This document shows positions 45,454 to 58,560 of a stretch of DNA of 64,000 bases, in pieces. The DNA comes from Chimonanthus salicifolius. Lineage: Eukaryota > Streptophyta > Magnoliopsida > Laurales > Calycanthaceae. Under the pieces are notes generated by a model. That model saw only the letters and a list, made by a program, of their open reading frames with translations. It did not search any database and was not told the DNA's origin. Every line of letters begins with the position of its first letter. Position 1 is the stretch's first letter. The translations under genes and the position numbers were made by a program. The stretch lies in NCBI GenBank assembly GCA_013350335.1, contig CM023536.1:44896314-44960313 (forward strand). The letters run 5' to 3'.

Positions 45454-46360
45454 TTTGTAACAAAGAAAACTTTAAATTAGAAATTGAAAATGAAATAAAA
45501 AATTTAAAAATTTCTGAACAAATTCTAGATCATGCTTTTATTGCTAAAAAGGGACTCTATGAAAAAACACTTGCTTTAGAATGCTGTTCTGATCTCCCTA
45601 ACGCCTTCTGGGGGCGGAAAGAACACACAGTTTCACTCCCCTATATAAAAGAATTTAATGAAGAAAAAATTCCAACAAAAGCTAGAGCTGTTCAAATATC
45701 AGTTGAACAACAAGAAATGCGTATAAAATGAAATAACAAAATTAGAGAAAAAAGCTTTAATTAGAAAGAGTAATTATCTTTGGAGCTGTACTGCTTTCTA
45801 TGTTAATAATGCTGCTGAACAAGAATGAGGAGTTCCTCGTCTAGTCATAAATTATAAACCTCTAAACAAAATATTACAATCAATAAGATTTCCAATACCA
45901 AACATTCAAGATATTCTTCATAGAATTCATAATGCAAAAATCTTTTCAAAATTTGATTTAAAATCTGAATTTTGGCAAATACAAATAAAAGAACAAGATA
46001 AGTACAAAACTGGATTTGTAGTACCCTCTGGTCATTATGAATGGAATGTTATGCCATTCGGCCTAAAAAATGTACGGTCTGAATTTCAAAGAATCATGGA
46101 CTGACATCTTCAATCCATGTAGTACATTTTCTTTAGTTTATATTGATGACATTTTAATCTATTCAGATTCGATAAATCAACATTGGAAACATTTAGACAT
46201 ATTTAAGAAGACCGTTATAAAAAATGGTTTAGTTCTTAGTCAAAGAAAAATAAAGTTATTTTAAATTGATATAAATTTTGTTGGCTTCAAAATTAAAAAC
46301 AATACTGTTCAACCAACAAAAGCAAAGATTTTTATGATTTTTAAATTATGTTTCGATTTT
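45454..46360 (+). pseudogene. Pararetrovirus 2 reverse transcriptase
   Basis: Recognisable blocks in several frames: RLVINYKPLNK, FSKFDLKSEFWQI (the usual Gly of SGFWQ is Glu), NVMPFGLKN and the catalytic YIDDIL at about 46140. Stops and a frameshift near 46100 break it. Confidence 0.88.
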
Positions 46361-46918
46361 CTATAAAGATCTTGCTAAAGATAGAAAATCTCTTCAATGA
46401 AAGACTCAAGAAAAATCTTGTTGCTTGGAATAATGAACATACTAATGCTGTCAGAAGAATTAAACTAAAAATAAAAGTTCTTCCTTGTTTAAGCGTAGCC
46501 AATCTTGATTCTTTTAAAATTGTTCAAACAGATGCTTCTAATATAGGATATGGTGGAGTTTTATTTCAATTAGATGATAATAAAGAAAACATAGTTCGTT
46601 TTATCTCTGGAACATGGAATCATGCTCAGTCAAATTATTCTACAATCAAAAAAGAAATTCTAGCAATAGTTTTAAGTATTCAAAAATTTCAATTAGATCT
46701 TTTAAACAAGAAATTCTTATTAAGAATAGATTGCAAATCTGCCAAAGAAGTAATTGAAAATGATGTTAAAAATTTAACAAACAAACAAATCTTTGCCACA
46801 TAGCAAGCTATCTTAAGTGTTTTTTACTTTGAAATAAAATTTATTAATGGAAAAGATAATCATCTTGCTGACTTTCTTTCTCGAGAATTTCTGCAGAAAA
46901 CGTCAAAGAAGCACTAGA
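46348..46918 (+). pseudogene. Pararetrovirus 2 RNase H
   Basis: IVQTDASNIGYGGVLFQ, FISGTWNHAQSNYSTIKKEILAI split over the frame, then RIDCKSAKEV, and after a stop LADFLSREFLQ. The ending EKEQELAS before a stop at about 46940 closes the Pol region. Confidence 0.88.
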
Positions 46919-46985
46919 GAAAGAACAAGAGTTAGCTTCTTAATTATTTTTATAATTGCAATTTTGGTATATTCATATCTGAAAT

Positions 46986-48486
46986 ATGCAGCCTCCTCGT
47001 AGGCCAATGCGTCCAGCTTTCCTTTCCAAAAGGTCAAACAAATTCAACAAATGATGAGTCAACCCCCATACGACATCTGTCCTGGAGCTCCTATTTCTCC
47101 AAAAACCATACCTAACATCTATCAAAGACACGAACTATGGGGATCCCCCTCTCCCACTCAATTCATTCGACACCCAAATCCAGAAAGCCGATAAACACAA
47201 ATTTCTAGACCAACATCTTCTAATTACCAAACTGTTTTTAATCGATACAAACAAATGGTTTACCCATTACCTGATGCTTGTTATCTTAAAAGTTAAACAC
47301 TTGAGGAAATTATCCCATGTTGCTTTGCCCCTTACAATTATGTCAAAACATCTTTTAGTTATTCCTTTTGCCTCGCAATTTTAATTGAAACAGGCAGTAT
47401 AGCCCTTGATTATTTTGGTAAAGATCAACAAAAGACTCAATATTCTGGATATTTTCCAACTGATGCTGAAATTGGATATTCAAAAATAAAAATTTTGAAT
47501 GTCTTTTCTGAAGAAAGCTGGGGTTGTCCTTTATATAATCATAAAACAATTTCAAAGCCAAACATGCATGACATCACTTTCTCTTATTGGGATTATATCT
47601 CAGTATGAGAAAACATTTTATATTATCAAAATACATCTTTTTTACATTCATGGTCTATCCTGCATAAAAATTGACAATCTTGAAAACATATGTGGAGGTT
47701 TACAAAATTCTAGTCTCCTCTTGTATCTCATAAAGATTCTCTTCCAACAAATGTCCAATCAACATTTAAAAAAAACTCAGTCTATTTTAATACAAATTAA
47801 CAAAATCCATATTGACAAAATTCTTTTTGCTGCCGAAAATTGGATAAAAATGATGTTTTATGCTCAATTTAACATTCCTTAGATTTGCAAATGGAATTTC
47901 GAAAAAGATCGGATTTAGCTCCTCTTGTTTTAACAAGAAAAATAGAGATTTGAGATTGAGAAAATTTTGATTTTTCAGATATTATTATCAACAGGATTAA
48001 AAACATCTATCCCGAATTTGTTGATAGAACACTAAAACCACTAGAACATCTACAACATTTGCGAAAAAATCCAGTTCTAGTTTTCTTGATGCACTTAATG
48101 CATCTTCAACAAAAGAAACATCTGAGAATTATGATCCTCCTTTTCCCACTTCTCCATCTCCTTTCTCCCCTTCTTCTCAAACAACTGTACCGCTTCCCTT
48201 TTCTTCTACTTTCCCTTCTCATGAATCTATGATAACAGCTGCTGATATGCTACGTCTAAAAGATGAACTCTTTAAACAAGTTTTTTCTCACATCGAAAAA
48301 TCTCCTGAAACATCAGAAGAATCATTTTCAACAAAAGTTCAGAGTCTTCAAACAGAAAATGCCATCGCCGCTCTCCAACAACTTCCTGATGAAGAAACAG
48401 AAGAACCGAAGAAAAATCCTTTCATTTTTGTTAAAGGAAAAAAAAGAAATAATATACTGTATTTCTTCGGTATAATAAGTTTGTAA
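46986..48486 (+). pseudogene. Pararetrovirus 2 3' region, function unknown
   Basis: Starts with an Arg/Pro-rich reading MQPPRRPMRPAF and is then broken by many stops. The last part (about 48110-48486) has a Pro/Ser-rich stretch followed by a charged helix (MITAADMLRLKDELFKQVF) and ends EEPKKNPFIFVKGKK. The position corresponds to the transactivator/inclusion-body gene of caulimovirids, but no diagnostic motif is visible and it does not resemble the C-terminal module of pararetrovirus 1. Confidence 0.5.
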
Positions 48487-49368
48487 CTTTCCAACTACCA
48501 ACACATGTCTTGAATTTTTGTTGAACCTTCCTTCAGACAAAAGCATTTGCAGAAGTGACAAGCAACCAAGCAAAATGATCAAAAGTTGCTTGCTTTCCTT
48601 CTAATCATGTGTCCCTCTTGTCGTGTGTCGGCAAGATCTCATCCGCTGCCATAATCCTTTTTTTTCCTCAAAGCTGCCACGTGTCATTGAATTTCAAACT
48701 ACTGATGCCTCCACTGAAAGTTGATTTGACATTTCAACATCTTATAATGACCCGACCCGGAGGTGGGCCCAGAACACTACTAATTTTTTATTACTTTAAC
48801 AACTTCGAACTGGGCTTGAACAAACGTTAGGCTTAGAAATAAATGTCACACATGCTCTTTACATGTGGACTCAAACATATTTCATATGTCTACCCTTTTA
48901 CAAGCATGCATCATACAATTAAATATTTCCATCATAAAAAGGGTAATCTCATTTATAACAGAGTTACTAGCAGTAACATGGTGGTTCATACATGATTACA
49001 AAATGAGTACCACAAGAGGTACTAAAACATGGTTCCAAGAACTAATAAACAAAACAAAGGAAATCCCCATTCATGGGATTTCAAGTAATTGTATCAGCTT
49101 ATCAATCTTTAAGCTTGAAACGGAGGTTCCTCCTCCTCGGGTAAATATCCTGAAATATGAGTGGTTTGAGCTAACCAACCCAGTGAAAAGAACATAACAA
49201 TGCAGTGTAATAATTATCAGGTTAGCCAAAATCAATATATTTGTCATGCCAAAATATCAATCATTCTCATATTACTGCTGATATCCAACACAACACCTAG
49301 ATACTATACTGACTATAAGTATTAAGTCCCGACATGGTCAAAATGCAGAATCTTGGAAGTACATCTCT

Positions 49369-49455
49369 GACACATTTGGGCCGGTATTGACACACCTGGG
49401 CCAATAGACGCAAACCGACACACCTGGACCAGTAATCGACACACCTGAGCCGATA
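49369..49455 (+). repeat. About 21-bp minisatellite, four units, inside the large LTR
   Basis: Units built on GACACACCTGGGCC and its variants (TTTGGGCC, CTGGACC, CTGAGCC); the second unit carries a short insertion. Confidence 0.85.
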
Positions 49456-49868
49456 ATAGTTCAGTAGTTAAAGGTACGGGGAACCAGTATCATCATAACT
49501 CATAAGCATTTTATTATCATAATCACAATATATGATAAACATCATTAACATCAATAAGCACTTTTCACAATAGTGCATCATGTCTAGGCATATAAGTGAG
49601 TTCATTCTTGAAATCACTCATTGCACTAGATCTTCTTAATCTGATATACTCCTACTGCAATGTTAAGTCTCCTCACTAAAAGTGTGGGGTATAGAGATAT
49701 ATGTCAAAACATGAAAATAAGGATATAACAAATTATACAATCATCAATAAAACATAATACACATAATCATAGTGTTGCAAATCCTTTCATTCTATTTTCC
49801 GAAAAATTTCAAAGGTAATGGATATGAGTCTCCTAAATGGGTAAGTATCCATTTTAGATTATAATAGA

Positions 49869-50020
49869 GTGCTCAAGCCACTACTCGTATAACGAGTTAG
49901 GCCTAGAGATACAAATATAAGGTGCTCAGACCACTACTTGTATAGCAAGTTGGGCTTAGAGATACAAATATAGGGTGCTCAAGCCACTACTCATATATGG
50001 AGTTAGGCGTAGAGGTACAC
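49869..50020 (+). repeat. 53-bp tandem repeat, three units, inside the large LTR
   Basis: Copies at 49869-49921, 49922-49974 and 49975-50020 share GTGCTCAAGCCACTACTCGT, GAGTTAGGC and AGAGATACAAATATA; the third is shortened. Confidence 0.9.
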
Positions 50021-50126
50021 TCAGTGTCTGAACTCTTTTTTTTTTATCTAACGGCGAACTTAATCGCTCAGTTACTGATAGCTATCGGACTGAGTCAGCC
50101 ACAGATAGAGAGTATCGGACTGGAAG

Positions 50127-50161
<35 letters not shown>

Positions 50162-51729
50162 TAATAGGACAAACAAGAGCTAGAATCACTTTTAATTGAG
50201 AATAAAGGTCTCTTAGACAATCATTAACATAATAAAAAATACAAGTCTCAAATTATTAATCTTAAAAAAAATTACACATATAAAAAGTATTAACAAAATA
50301 ATTAATTTAAGTGGTGTAAAAATAATTTAAATCTCTAAGTTATTAAATTTAAACTTATTAATAAGACTAAATTAGAATTTGTCAATTTACTAATTTTAAA
50401 TGAGACTAAGATATATATACATGTTTCAGATTTTCTAAGATATATAAGAAAACCAACTTAACCATATCTTTTCTTAAAATTACTCAAAAAAAAAAAAACT
50501 TAATTAACATACATTAAAAATATTAAAAGCTTTATAGTAAAAAAAAAAGAATCAATCTCATTCTTAAATAATTAGAAACTTATTTTCAAAACAACTTCTA
50601 ATAATACTTCTCATCATTTCATAAAATAAGAGAACTTCAGTGTGTAAAAATACCAATTTCTAAATGATAAAATTTAATATTTCATTATTTTCATTTATTT
50701 TAAAATCATAAGAGAAATAAATAGTTGAAATATTAAAAATTTCATGTGATAAAATCAAATTAGATGACCACGGACTATGTGTTTTTATGGCTTCAATCCA
50801 CTCAATTGCACAAGAAGTCTATTGCCGTTGGAGGGCCAAAGGTAAGAAGAAATGAGGTAAGGTTTCTGAAAAAGAAAGGGATGAAAGGGACATACTAAGT
50901 TGTTTTTTTTCCTTTGTAAACATACTACACATGGGGGCGTATTCATAGGTTCAAATGCATGCAAGTAATAAAGTAAGGCCTACACGTTGGCCACAACTTT
51001 TGCTGGTAATTTCAAGGTGTTACTTAAAGATAATATAATTAAATGATATTATAATATTTTTATTTTTAAAAACTTTATCTTCATTTTTTAGATATAAAAA
51101 TGGTTTGATTAAATTAATCCATCCAGTCTAAAATGTCGGGTCTTAAAAATCATAACCATTATTGAAATCTGGAGAAAAATACATTTTCGAAATCACTCGA
51201 TCTAGGCGAAAATGACACGTAGGAATTTTTTTGTCAAAAATACAGTATTTATTTAAGTATTTTTAAATCTTATTTTGTAAATCCATTAAACAAACTAATT
51301 GGTTAGGAACACAGATTAAATATTGGTTATTTCTCTGAAATTTTATGACTTCTATAATTATTTAAAATAATTATTTTTATAAATAGGGACCTTCCAGGGT
51401 CACATTTATAAGTATTTCTGAAATTCAAAAGTATAGACTAGAAGGTCTTATGAATTTATCATTTAAAATCACTACCAATACATAGCTTTGACAATCCAAT
51501 TATTTCAAACAACATATTTTAATAATAATCAATAATTAAATCACCTAATAATAATATTTATGGTAAATTACTATTTTCCCCTTCCAACTTAAATGAGTTA
51601 GATCTGTGAGCTATCGAGCTCTAATTGGGCCGACTCTGGACTTTTCACAAATCTCTCACTGTAATCTATGCGATTAACAGGTTAAATCATATTATTTAAG
51701 CCTAATTTGGGTCAGGATATTACACATCT

Positions 51730-52640
51730 GCTGCCCAATTTGTCGAAGATACCAGACAAAAGTAATGACTACTTTTTATCTTTTAACAGATGTATAACAC
51801 CTGTCCTTACCTTTATTTCTTTAATTCAAATGCAAACACCTGTAATCTTGAGATATGCCTCAATGAGTTATAAATTGAGATTTGTGGGCCTCTAAGATGG
51901 TTATTTTCTAAGAAAAATATTTGAGAAATCACACAAAAACTTAGAATTTACACCATTAGACCTCCCAAAGTATGCACACACACATTCCTTAATTAGATAC
52001 ACATGAAAAATGTAGCAAAATCACAAAATGTTTTGTTTTCAATTTTTTCTGGGGAATTCTCGGTTTTGAAAATAATATTTTAAAATTATTTTGAGTATAT
52101 ATTTTTGACAAAAATCTTTTTTTTTAGACCAAGGTTTTGTTAAATAATTTAATGAAATTTTTACAGTTTTCAAAAGAAGTATTTTGAAAATCCAATTTAA
52201 AATCCCCACATTTTCTTAACTTAACCAATTTTTTCTCCTTGGTTTTTGCTATTTAAATTAAATAAATCAAAAGTGAAGTTTCCACTTTAAAACTCCTACT
52301 TTGAGAGCCATTTTAAGTTAGTTTTAAAAAAAAAATGCAAATCAAAATCCAAAATTCGTGTGGGCCTATGGGACCCACACCCATTCACCCAAATCCCATT
52401 TTTGTTGAGAAAGGAGGGAAACCCTCTCCTAACCCTAATTCTTATTTCCTCATCTCTTCCTCTCCTATCCTCTTCCTTTCTATCTCTCACTAAACTCAAA
52501 CCCTAGATTTCTCTCCCAACTCCCCTCCAAGCCGCCGTCTCTCCTTCTCTTTTATTTCCATTTTCGTCTCTCTCTTCTCTTCTTCTTCGTCCTCTTTTCT
52601 TTCATCTTTGCGGCGGCTTTGAGTTAAGAGAACGAGGGCC
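51730..52640. other. Downstream of the solo LTR: viral tail and leader-like sequence, no gene
   Basis: 51730-51900 is probably the resumed tail of pararetrovirus 2. 52420-52640 is a CT-rich stretch with ACCCTAGATTTCTCTCC and GCCGCCGTCTC words like a plant 5' leader or an LTR leader, but no coding exon follows. Confidence 0.4.
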
Positions 52641-52649
52641 TAAGGTCAT

Positions 52650-53019
52650 TGTTGGTGTAAACAACCAACAAAGAAATCACACAATCATCCAAACACACAT
52701 AAATTATGATGATGAGAAAAATGAATATAGAGATATACATGGTTCGGCAACCATGCTTACATCCACGGAGCGTATAACACAAATCCACTAGAAGAGAAAT
52801 CTAATTACAAAAGGATTAAACTCTTAGCCCCTTTCTCTATTCTCTCTCTGGTTTTTCTCTTTCTCTCTTCTCTCTACAATGCATACTCTGATTTTCCCTA
52901 AACAGAAATAAGAGATATTATATACAAGTGGGCTAGGTTACACGATTGGACCTAATTGGGCCTAAGTTTGGGCTTGGGCCCAAAAGGTTGATCAGGCCTT
53001 CTGAGCCAAAAGTCCAACA
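52650..53019. mobile_element. Copia-like solo LTR (370 bp)
   Basis: Begins TGTTGG and ends CCAACA, the usual short inverted ends. The flanks are GTCAT (52645-52649) and GTTAT (53020-53024), a 4/5 match. Internal phrase ATGGTTCGGCAACCATGCTT, then CATCCACGGAGCG, related to the LTR at 42440-43259. Confidence 0.7.
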
Positions 53020-53024
53020 GTTAT

Positions 53025-56000
53025 TGCCTGACTCACCAAATGGTTTAGTTGTGCCTGATTGGGATAAAATGAATAGAAAATCATGTGGATAAGAAATTAA
53101 AAAAAAAAAAAACTAACATATCCAATCAATCAACGTAATTTTATGAGATGGGTTGTAATTGACCAACTTATTATAATAACCAATTATTTTATATTTTAAA
53201 ATTATATAATTAAAATAATAAAAAGGAGAAAAAAAAACTTTTTAGTGCTTCTCCTATACATTATAACTCACAACATTTTTTTTAACTATTTCAAAATACT
53301 GGTGTCCTTTAATATCAAAATACTGGTGTCCTATCAGATGATCACTCTCCGGAAGCACCACAACCCCCTCCACCACCCCCACCACTCTCTTCCCCGCTAT
53401 GTGCTTGAGATCTTTCCATTGAGAGAGAAAAAGTAGGGATGTGGCTATCTCTCCAGTGTGTAGGCAGAGAAAATGAAGTGCCGTATGCATGCTTGGTATT
53501 CTAAGCAATAATATCTTTGCACATTGATATGTTGGACGTAGGCCTCATTAGGGAGGCACATCAGTGTTTAACGTGTGCATGGGTGTGTGTTTGTACCATG
53601 TCTTCTCAATATGGAAATAAGTATAGAGATAGCGATAATCATGGCTTATGCATGGTGGTTACTGAATGTGTGTTTATGGGTGTAGGCTTCAAGACCAAGA
53701 GGTTTAAATGTATTACAAGAAGCACGCCAAGAAACGGGTCAAAATAAGGGTTCCATTGTCAGGGATTTGAAAGTGACAAGAAGATATGACTATATAAGGG
53801 ATTCAGGATTTGGATTTGAGACTTAAAGTCATGGAGTCATTCATATTATTGTACAAATATTATCTCTTTACTCTCATAGTAGATTCAGTCGCTCCATAGA
53901 TATAAGTAGAGTAAATCTCTCTGGAAGATGATTGTGGTGTACTTGATTTTGATATTATCATTGTACTATGATTAATTATTCCATTGATTATTTCCACATT
54001 TATTATATCATTCACATCATATCTTTCATCAGATGTTAGAAGATAGTAGGCAGATGTATAAAATTCTAGTTTCAAAAGAGAATAAATATTTAGGCGAGTG
54101 AAATTCAATGAAAATGTATGTCTTTTTTGACCTTTTCACTGTGGAGTCAAGAGTAATGATAGGGATCAGAAATTTATAACGGGTAAAAGTGATCGCAAAT
54201 GTGGTAGGATCTGTCAAGGATTTAAATATTTAGGTATACCTACTACTTTACTGTCTTCAATAATAATTAACATCACTTCTCCACATATCCTCTTGAAACT
54301 CCTTCAGTGAGAGTGACGCAGCGAGTAGGACCGAATGACAGGGTAAGATGGGTTTGAATGGATTAGGTGGGGATGACTCAATTAAAGGAAAAAATAAATG
54401 GGATAAATAAATAGATTTAAGGAGAATAATGAGATTCAAATGGAATTTAATAAATAAAAAAAAAAGACAACGGACGGTCAATATGGTCAAAGGTGAGTAA
54501 TGGGAGTATAGGAGATTTAAATTAGAAAATTCTCAACTGTATCAATAATCAATGGTTCTTCTTACAATCGATCATCCAGGTTTTTATACATAATTGAGAG
54601 AAAAAAAGAAAAAAAAACAAGAATAAAATCAGAAAAAAGAAGAAGAAAGTACTATGAAATATAAGGAAACTTTTCTATGGGTGGAGAAAATAGTAACAAG
54701 GGAAATGATTGATGTACCAACACCTTTATCTTGAATGCATAAAAAATGAGTTAAATACTAATTTTGTTTAAATGTGTTTCCATTCTTCTTCTTTTTCTCT
54801 TCGCATTTATTCGGACAAAATGAACATTTCATTCATTTTCTGTGCATTAAAATTAAAAGTGTTGGTACACTAATCAGCTTTCTTAAAAAAAAGAGCTGGG
54901 CTTTCATTTCCACCCTCATCGGTTCTTCTGCCGGGTTTGGAGAAATTTTCCCCACATTAAGCTTGCGCGTGTTACATCAGAGAGGAAAAAAAACTCAAAA
55001 ATAAAAATATCCATCAAATAATATTGGTTCATTTGAGAAGAAGAACTATTTAAATCCAGCAAATTTGTGGAGAACGATAAGCTGATATCAGGCAAGTTTG
55101 GACAGTATAATTTAGAAAAAAGAAAAAGAAAATTTAAAAAAATCTAACTATTAAGGGAATAAAAAAAAAATCTCACTTTTTATTGGTAAGTACTTACATG
55201 TAATTGTTCATAGTTCATACTTCATACAAGTGATAGTTGGATTGTATTGTATTAATTCATATAGGCCCATATGGCATAGTACTGGCCATTTTTTAATGTT
55301 TTTGAAAAATACCCGTTTCGACTATTTTAATAAATTGGTTAAATTTTTAAAATATTGCATCAGTTTTATTGACATTAGTAAGTAAAAATTAATACTTTGT
55401 CAATTTAGAAAATATTTTATATTTTAAAACTTATTAACCAAACCAACTAAAGTAAAAAAGTCTATACTTTTCTAGTAAATAAAACTTTATTAATTAAAGT
55501 ATTCTTTGTTATTTGATATTACGTTATATACTAAATGGTTAAATTGAGTTTTATTCAATTAATACCATTTAATTTGTGGCTATATATCAAATGATAATTT
55601 CTTTTAGATAGAGTTGAGTTTTTAAAATTACATAAATCTATAAAAAAATATGTTAATCTCATATGATTAATGATGTCATAACCAATGTAACAAATATCGT
55701 TGATATTTTTGTTTTCTTGACGAAAATATCAGCAAAATAAATTTTGAGTGTTAAAAATGTAAGTTTATCACGTCTACCGTTTTTAACGGTAAAATCCTGT
55801 TGAAAACGTGTTTTAATCGTGAGAAAGAGTAAATTCCCATTAAAATCACAAGATTTTATTGTTAAATTCCTTCTAAAAGTGCTTGGGCCAAATTTTTTTT
55901 TTTTTTTCTAAAATATCACCTATATTATCAAACTCCGACCACAATATTTATTTATTTATATTTATTTGTATTATTTTTTAAATATTATATTTTCCATCAG

Positions 56001-57170
56001 ATTTTTCCGTTAAATTTCTAATAAAACTCCAAGAATTTAAAAATATCCTGCTATTAACTATTACTCTTAATATCTTGAAAATGATATTTGTGACGATTGT
56101 CATAACTGTAATATTTGTTTTAATTTTAAAAATATCTAATCAGCGTGTCCAATAAAAACGTACACTACCATGCTGAAAAAGAAGGAACAATAAAAGGGGA
56201 ATGAGTTTCCCTTCTTGACTTGGGAGAATCCAAAAAAGTAAAGGAGGGAGTCAAGAAGAGAAAAAAAGGAGACCCTTTTTTTTTCCTTTATAAGACAAAT
56301 ACCAAACACACCTCCCTTCCTTACTTTTCTCATCCAAGTGCAGCCCTAGTAAAAAGTCTATTGAAATTTATATCTAATAAAATCATTTTAATTAAATCAA
56401 AGAATACTCATTTAAAAAGTCACCAAAATTTAAGAGTAAAAATATTTAAACTAATCAAAGTCTTAAACTTTTTCACTTCACCTCACCTCATGTAAAAGAG
56501 TGCCTATTCAATGACAGAGAAGTCTGAAAGTGATCAATTTTCGTAGAATAGACCAGAAGAATCCAACACAAGTGGCAACCATATCAGCTTTTAGGAATTA
56601 AAGGAATTTGTCCTTACTACATAATAATCAAAACTTAAAAAAACAGAGCAGGCATGTGGGAACCTACAACAGTGGTGCAGTCAAAAGCTACTTCTTCTCA
56701 GGGATCAGACAAAGCCATACCTCAAATTAAATTTGGAAAAAAGAAAAGGGTAATTTACTGGTGCCGGAGACCGGTGAAACTATTAACTTTAATGGAACCG
56801 GTGAATCAAGTTTAGATTACAACTTGATCTTGATGTAAATGAGGAAGGAAAGAATAGGGTTTTAGATCAGAAGGTAAGTACAAGAAGGGTGGATTTGATT
56901 AATTCAATCCATTATGAGAACTTTGAATTTCAAGCCACTGAATTGATTTCAATTTTCAACATTGAGGAAATCTCAATATAAGTTGGTGGGGAGGAATAAG
57001 GAGAAGGCAAGTGGGAAAATCTCTAACTTTACCAATTCCTTCAATTCTGTCATGGGGAATTGTCTATCCACTGTAATGGCGCAGAACGGTGCTGAGGGAT
57101 ACCCTGGCCTGAGGCTAACAGAAAGAAAACGAAAAGAGGGAGACGAACAGGACTATTTGTCCCATGGCTC
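53025..57170. other. Intergenic region, no recognised feature
   Basis: AT-rich sequence with many A runs. ORFs such as 53517-53747, 53860-54108, 54774-55004 and 56962-57180 show no known motif, and composition suggests chance. 55300-56130 is exceptionally AT-rich. Confidence 0.5.
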
Positions 57171-57174
57171 TGAT

Positions 57175-57480
57175 TGTTAGAGCCTGATCATAGAGATGTA
57201 AGGTCGATTCGGTCGCATGCAGTATCTACTGTCGAAAATTTTTAGAGCAATTTTGTAATTTTCACATTTATCTTATGTAACCTTAATCAGAATACTATAT
57301 AATGTTTTATGTGAGAGGGAGAAAGAAAAGAGTCAAAAATTGTAACGAGAGAGAGAGTTGTCTCTCTTTCCATTTTTGTTTTTGAACATAGTGGATCGGT
57401 GTTGAACTTGTGGACATCTGTATTGTATTTTGATTATCTGTGTTGATATTTTCTTTTTCGATATTGTTGTTTCTACGTGG
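57175..57480. mobile_element. LTR-like repeat, copy 2
   Basis: TGTTAGAGCC at 57175 is preceded by CATGGCTCTGAT, the complement of a primer-binding-type ATCAGAGCCATG, which would place an LTR end and primer site on the minus strand. The body is similar to 33040-33420. The other end is not defined. Confidence 0.5.
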
Positions 57481-57939
57481 TAGAAATGAAGTTCTCTATC
57501 AATAATATGATTGATCACTACGGAAAGGAAAGGAATCAGTGGAAGATTTGATGGAGGAAGATGATTCAGTGGCTGGTACCAATAGGGAAGTTGATGGAAG
57601 GAAATAGCCCGACTCCTTCCGGACTCTTGTATTCCATTAATTGCCATGAAACTCAACCGTTGCCGGAGGAAAATGATGTCAAGCTGAAAGATGTCATCAT
57701 TTTGCAGAAGGAGTGATAAGAACACCCAATGCACAAACTCAAATCTGTCAGTTTGAAAGAATGGATCCCACTGAAAGGGGAAGAATCCTTGGGTCAGCCT
57801 GTTACAGAACGAATTAAATCTTTCAAGGGTAATGCAAGAGTTACATTGGGCCCAATGGGCCCAGAAGGATTGGATTAATTGGTGTGATAGAAATTCAAAA
57901 GAAAGATTGGTCCATAATGCTGGATAAAATTTCAAAAGA

Positions 57940-58560
57940 AATGTGGTGGTCGGAAAAGAGTAGCCTACCTCTTGGAGGAAGAAGGGTTCTCCTCCAAATC
58001 TCTCTTTCCACTATTCCTTATTATTTGTTAATAGCTAATTCCACCCCAAAACAGATTGCTCAAAAGTGTAATTGAATATTGAAGAACATCTTTTGGAATG
58101 GGGATGGAGAAAAAAGGTATTGCAGCAGAGGCATTGGAAGAGATTTGTAAACCGAGGAATGAAAGTGGATTGGGAATTACAGATTTGATTATGCAGAGTA
58201 GGGCATTTGTCATAGCTTTGGTTTGGAAATTTCTTACACAACTCAACCTTTGGTGGGTTAAACTTTTAAAACAAAAATATGTTAAAAGAATGAGGGTTTC
58301 TTTCATGCCCAACCCAAAAAGAATGATTCAAAATTATGGGTTGACATGTTGAAAGAGATAATTTAAAGTAATGAAGCTTGGGTCGTTGGATTGGGAAATC
58401 AAATTGATGTTTGGGACCATGAATGGGTCTCAAATATGGGACCATCAATGGCTGGCTCCAATGTTGAATAGAGATTGGTTGAACAATATTTAAGAAGTTA
58501 GTGATCTGCCATTCTTGACATCAAAGTTGGTCCAAACTGTCAGATTTTCTGCTCTCAGAA
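57940..58560 (+). mobile_element. LINE RT C-terminal remnant
   Basis: Broken frames read PLGGRRVLLQISLSTIPYY, ICKPRNESGLGITDL, ALVWKFLTQ and LWWVKLLKQKYV, the conserved run of plant LINE ORF2 downstream of the RT active site. Neither end is preserved. The opposite-strand ORF 57333-57935 is unrelated noise. Confidence 0.75.

Larger units (their letters stand above)
44165..48742 (+). mobile_element. Endogenous pararetrovirus 2 (Caulimoviridae), 5'-truncated and defective
   Basis: Plus-strand order: coat-protein end with zinc knuckle, protease, reverse transcriptase, RNase H, 3' ORFs, then a promoter-like non-coding region with a G-box (GCCACGTGTC at 48676-48685). There is no integrase. Related to pararetrovirus 1 in RT and RNase H but clearly different in sequence and in its 3' ORFs. 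Movement-protein and most coat-protein sequence is missing. The non-coding tail probably continues at 51730 beyond the inserted solo LTR. Confidence 0.9.
48743..51724 (+). mobile_element. Large solo LTR (2,982 bp) with 5-bp target duplication
   Basis: Starts TATAATGACCCGACCC (TG mutated to TA) and ends GGGTCAGGATATTACA, the TGTAAT...TTACA end style of large Ty3/gypsy LTRs. It is flanked by CATCT at 48738-48742 and 51725-51729. No coding domain inside. It carries two minisatellites and a (TA)n tract at 50130-50158. The strand is inferred from the end motifs. Confidence 0.82.

Noticed and set aside
49369..50020. CRISPR-like array
   Set aside because: The repeats are contiguous minisatellites without unique spacers, in a plant LTR.
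57333..57935. A 200-aa minus-strand ORF
   Set aside because: It is opposite the LTR-like repeat and LINE remnant, with no known motif; the plus strand explains the sequence.
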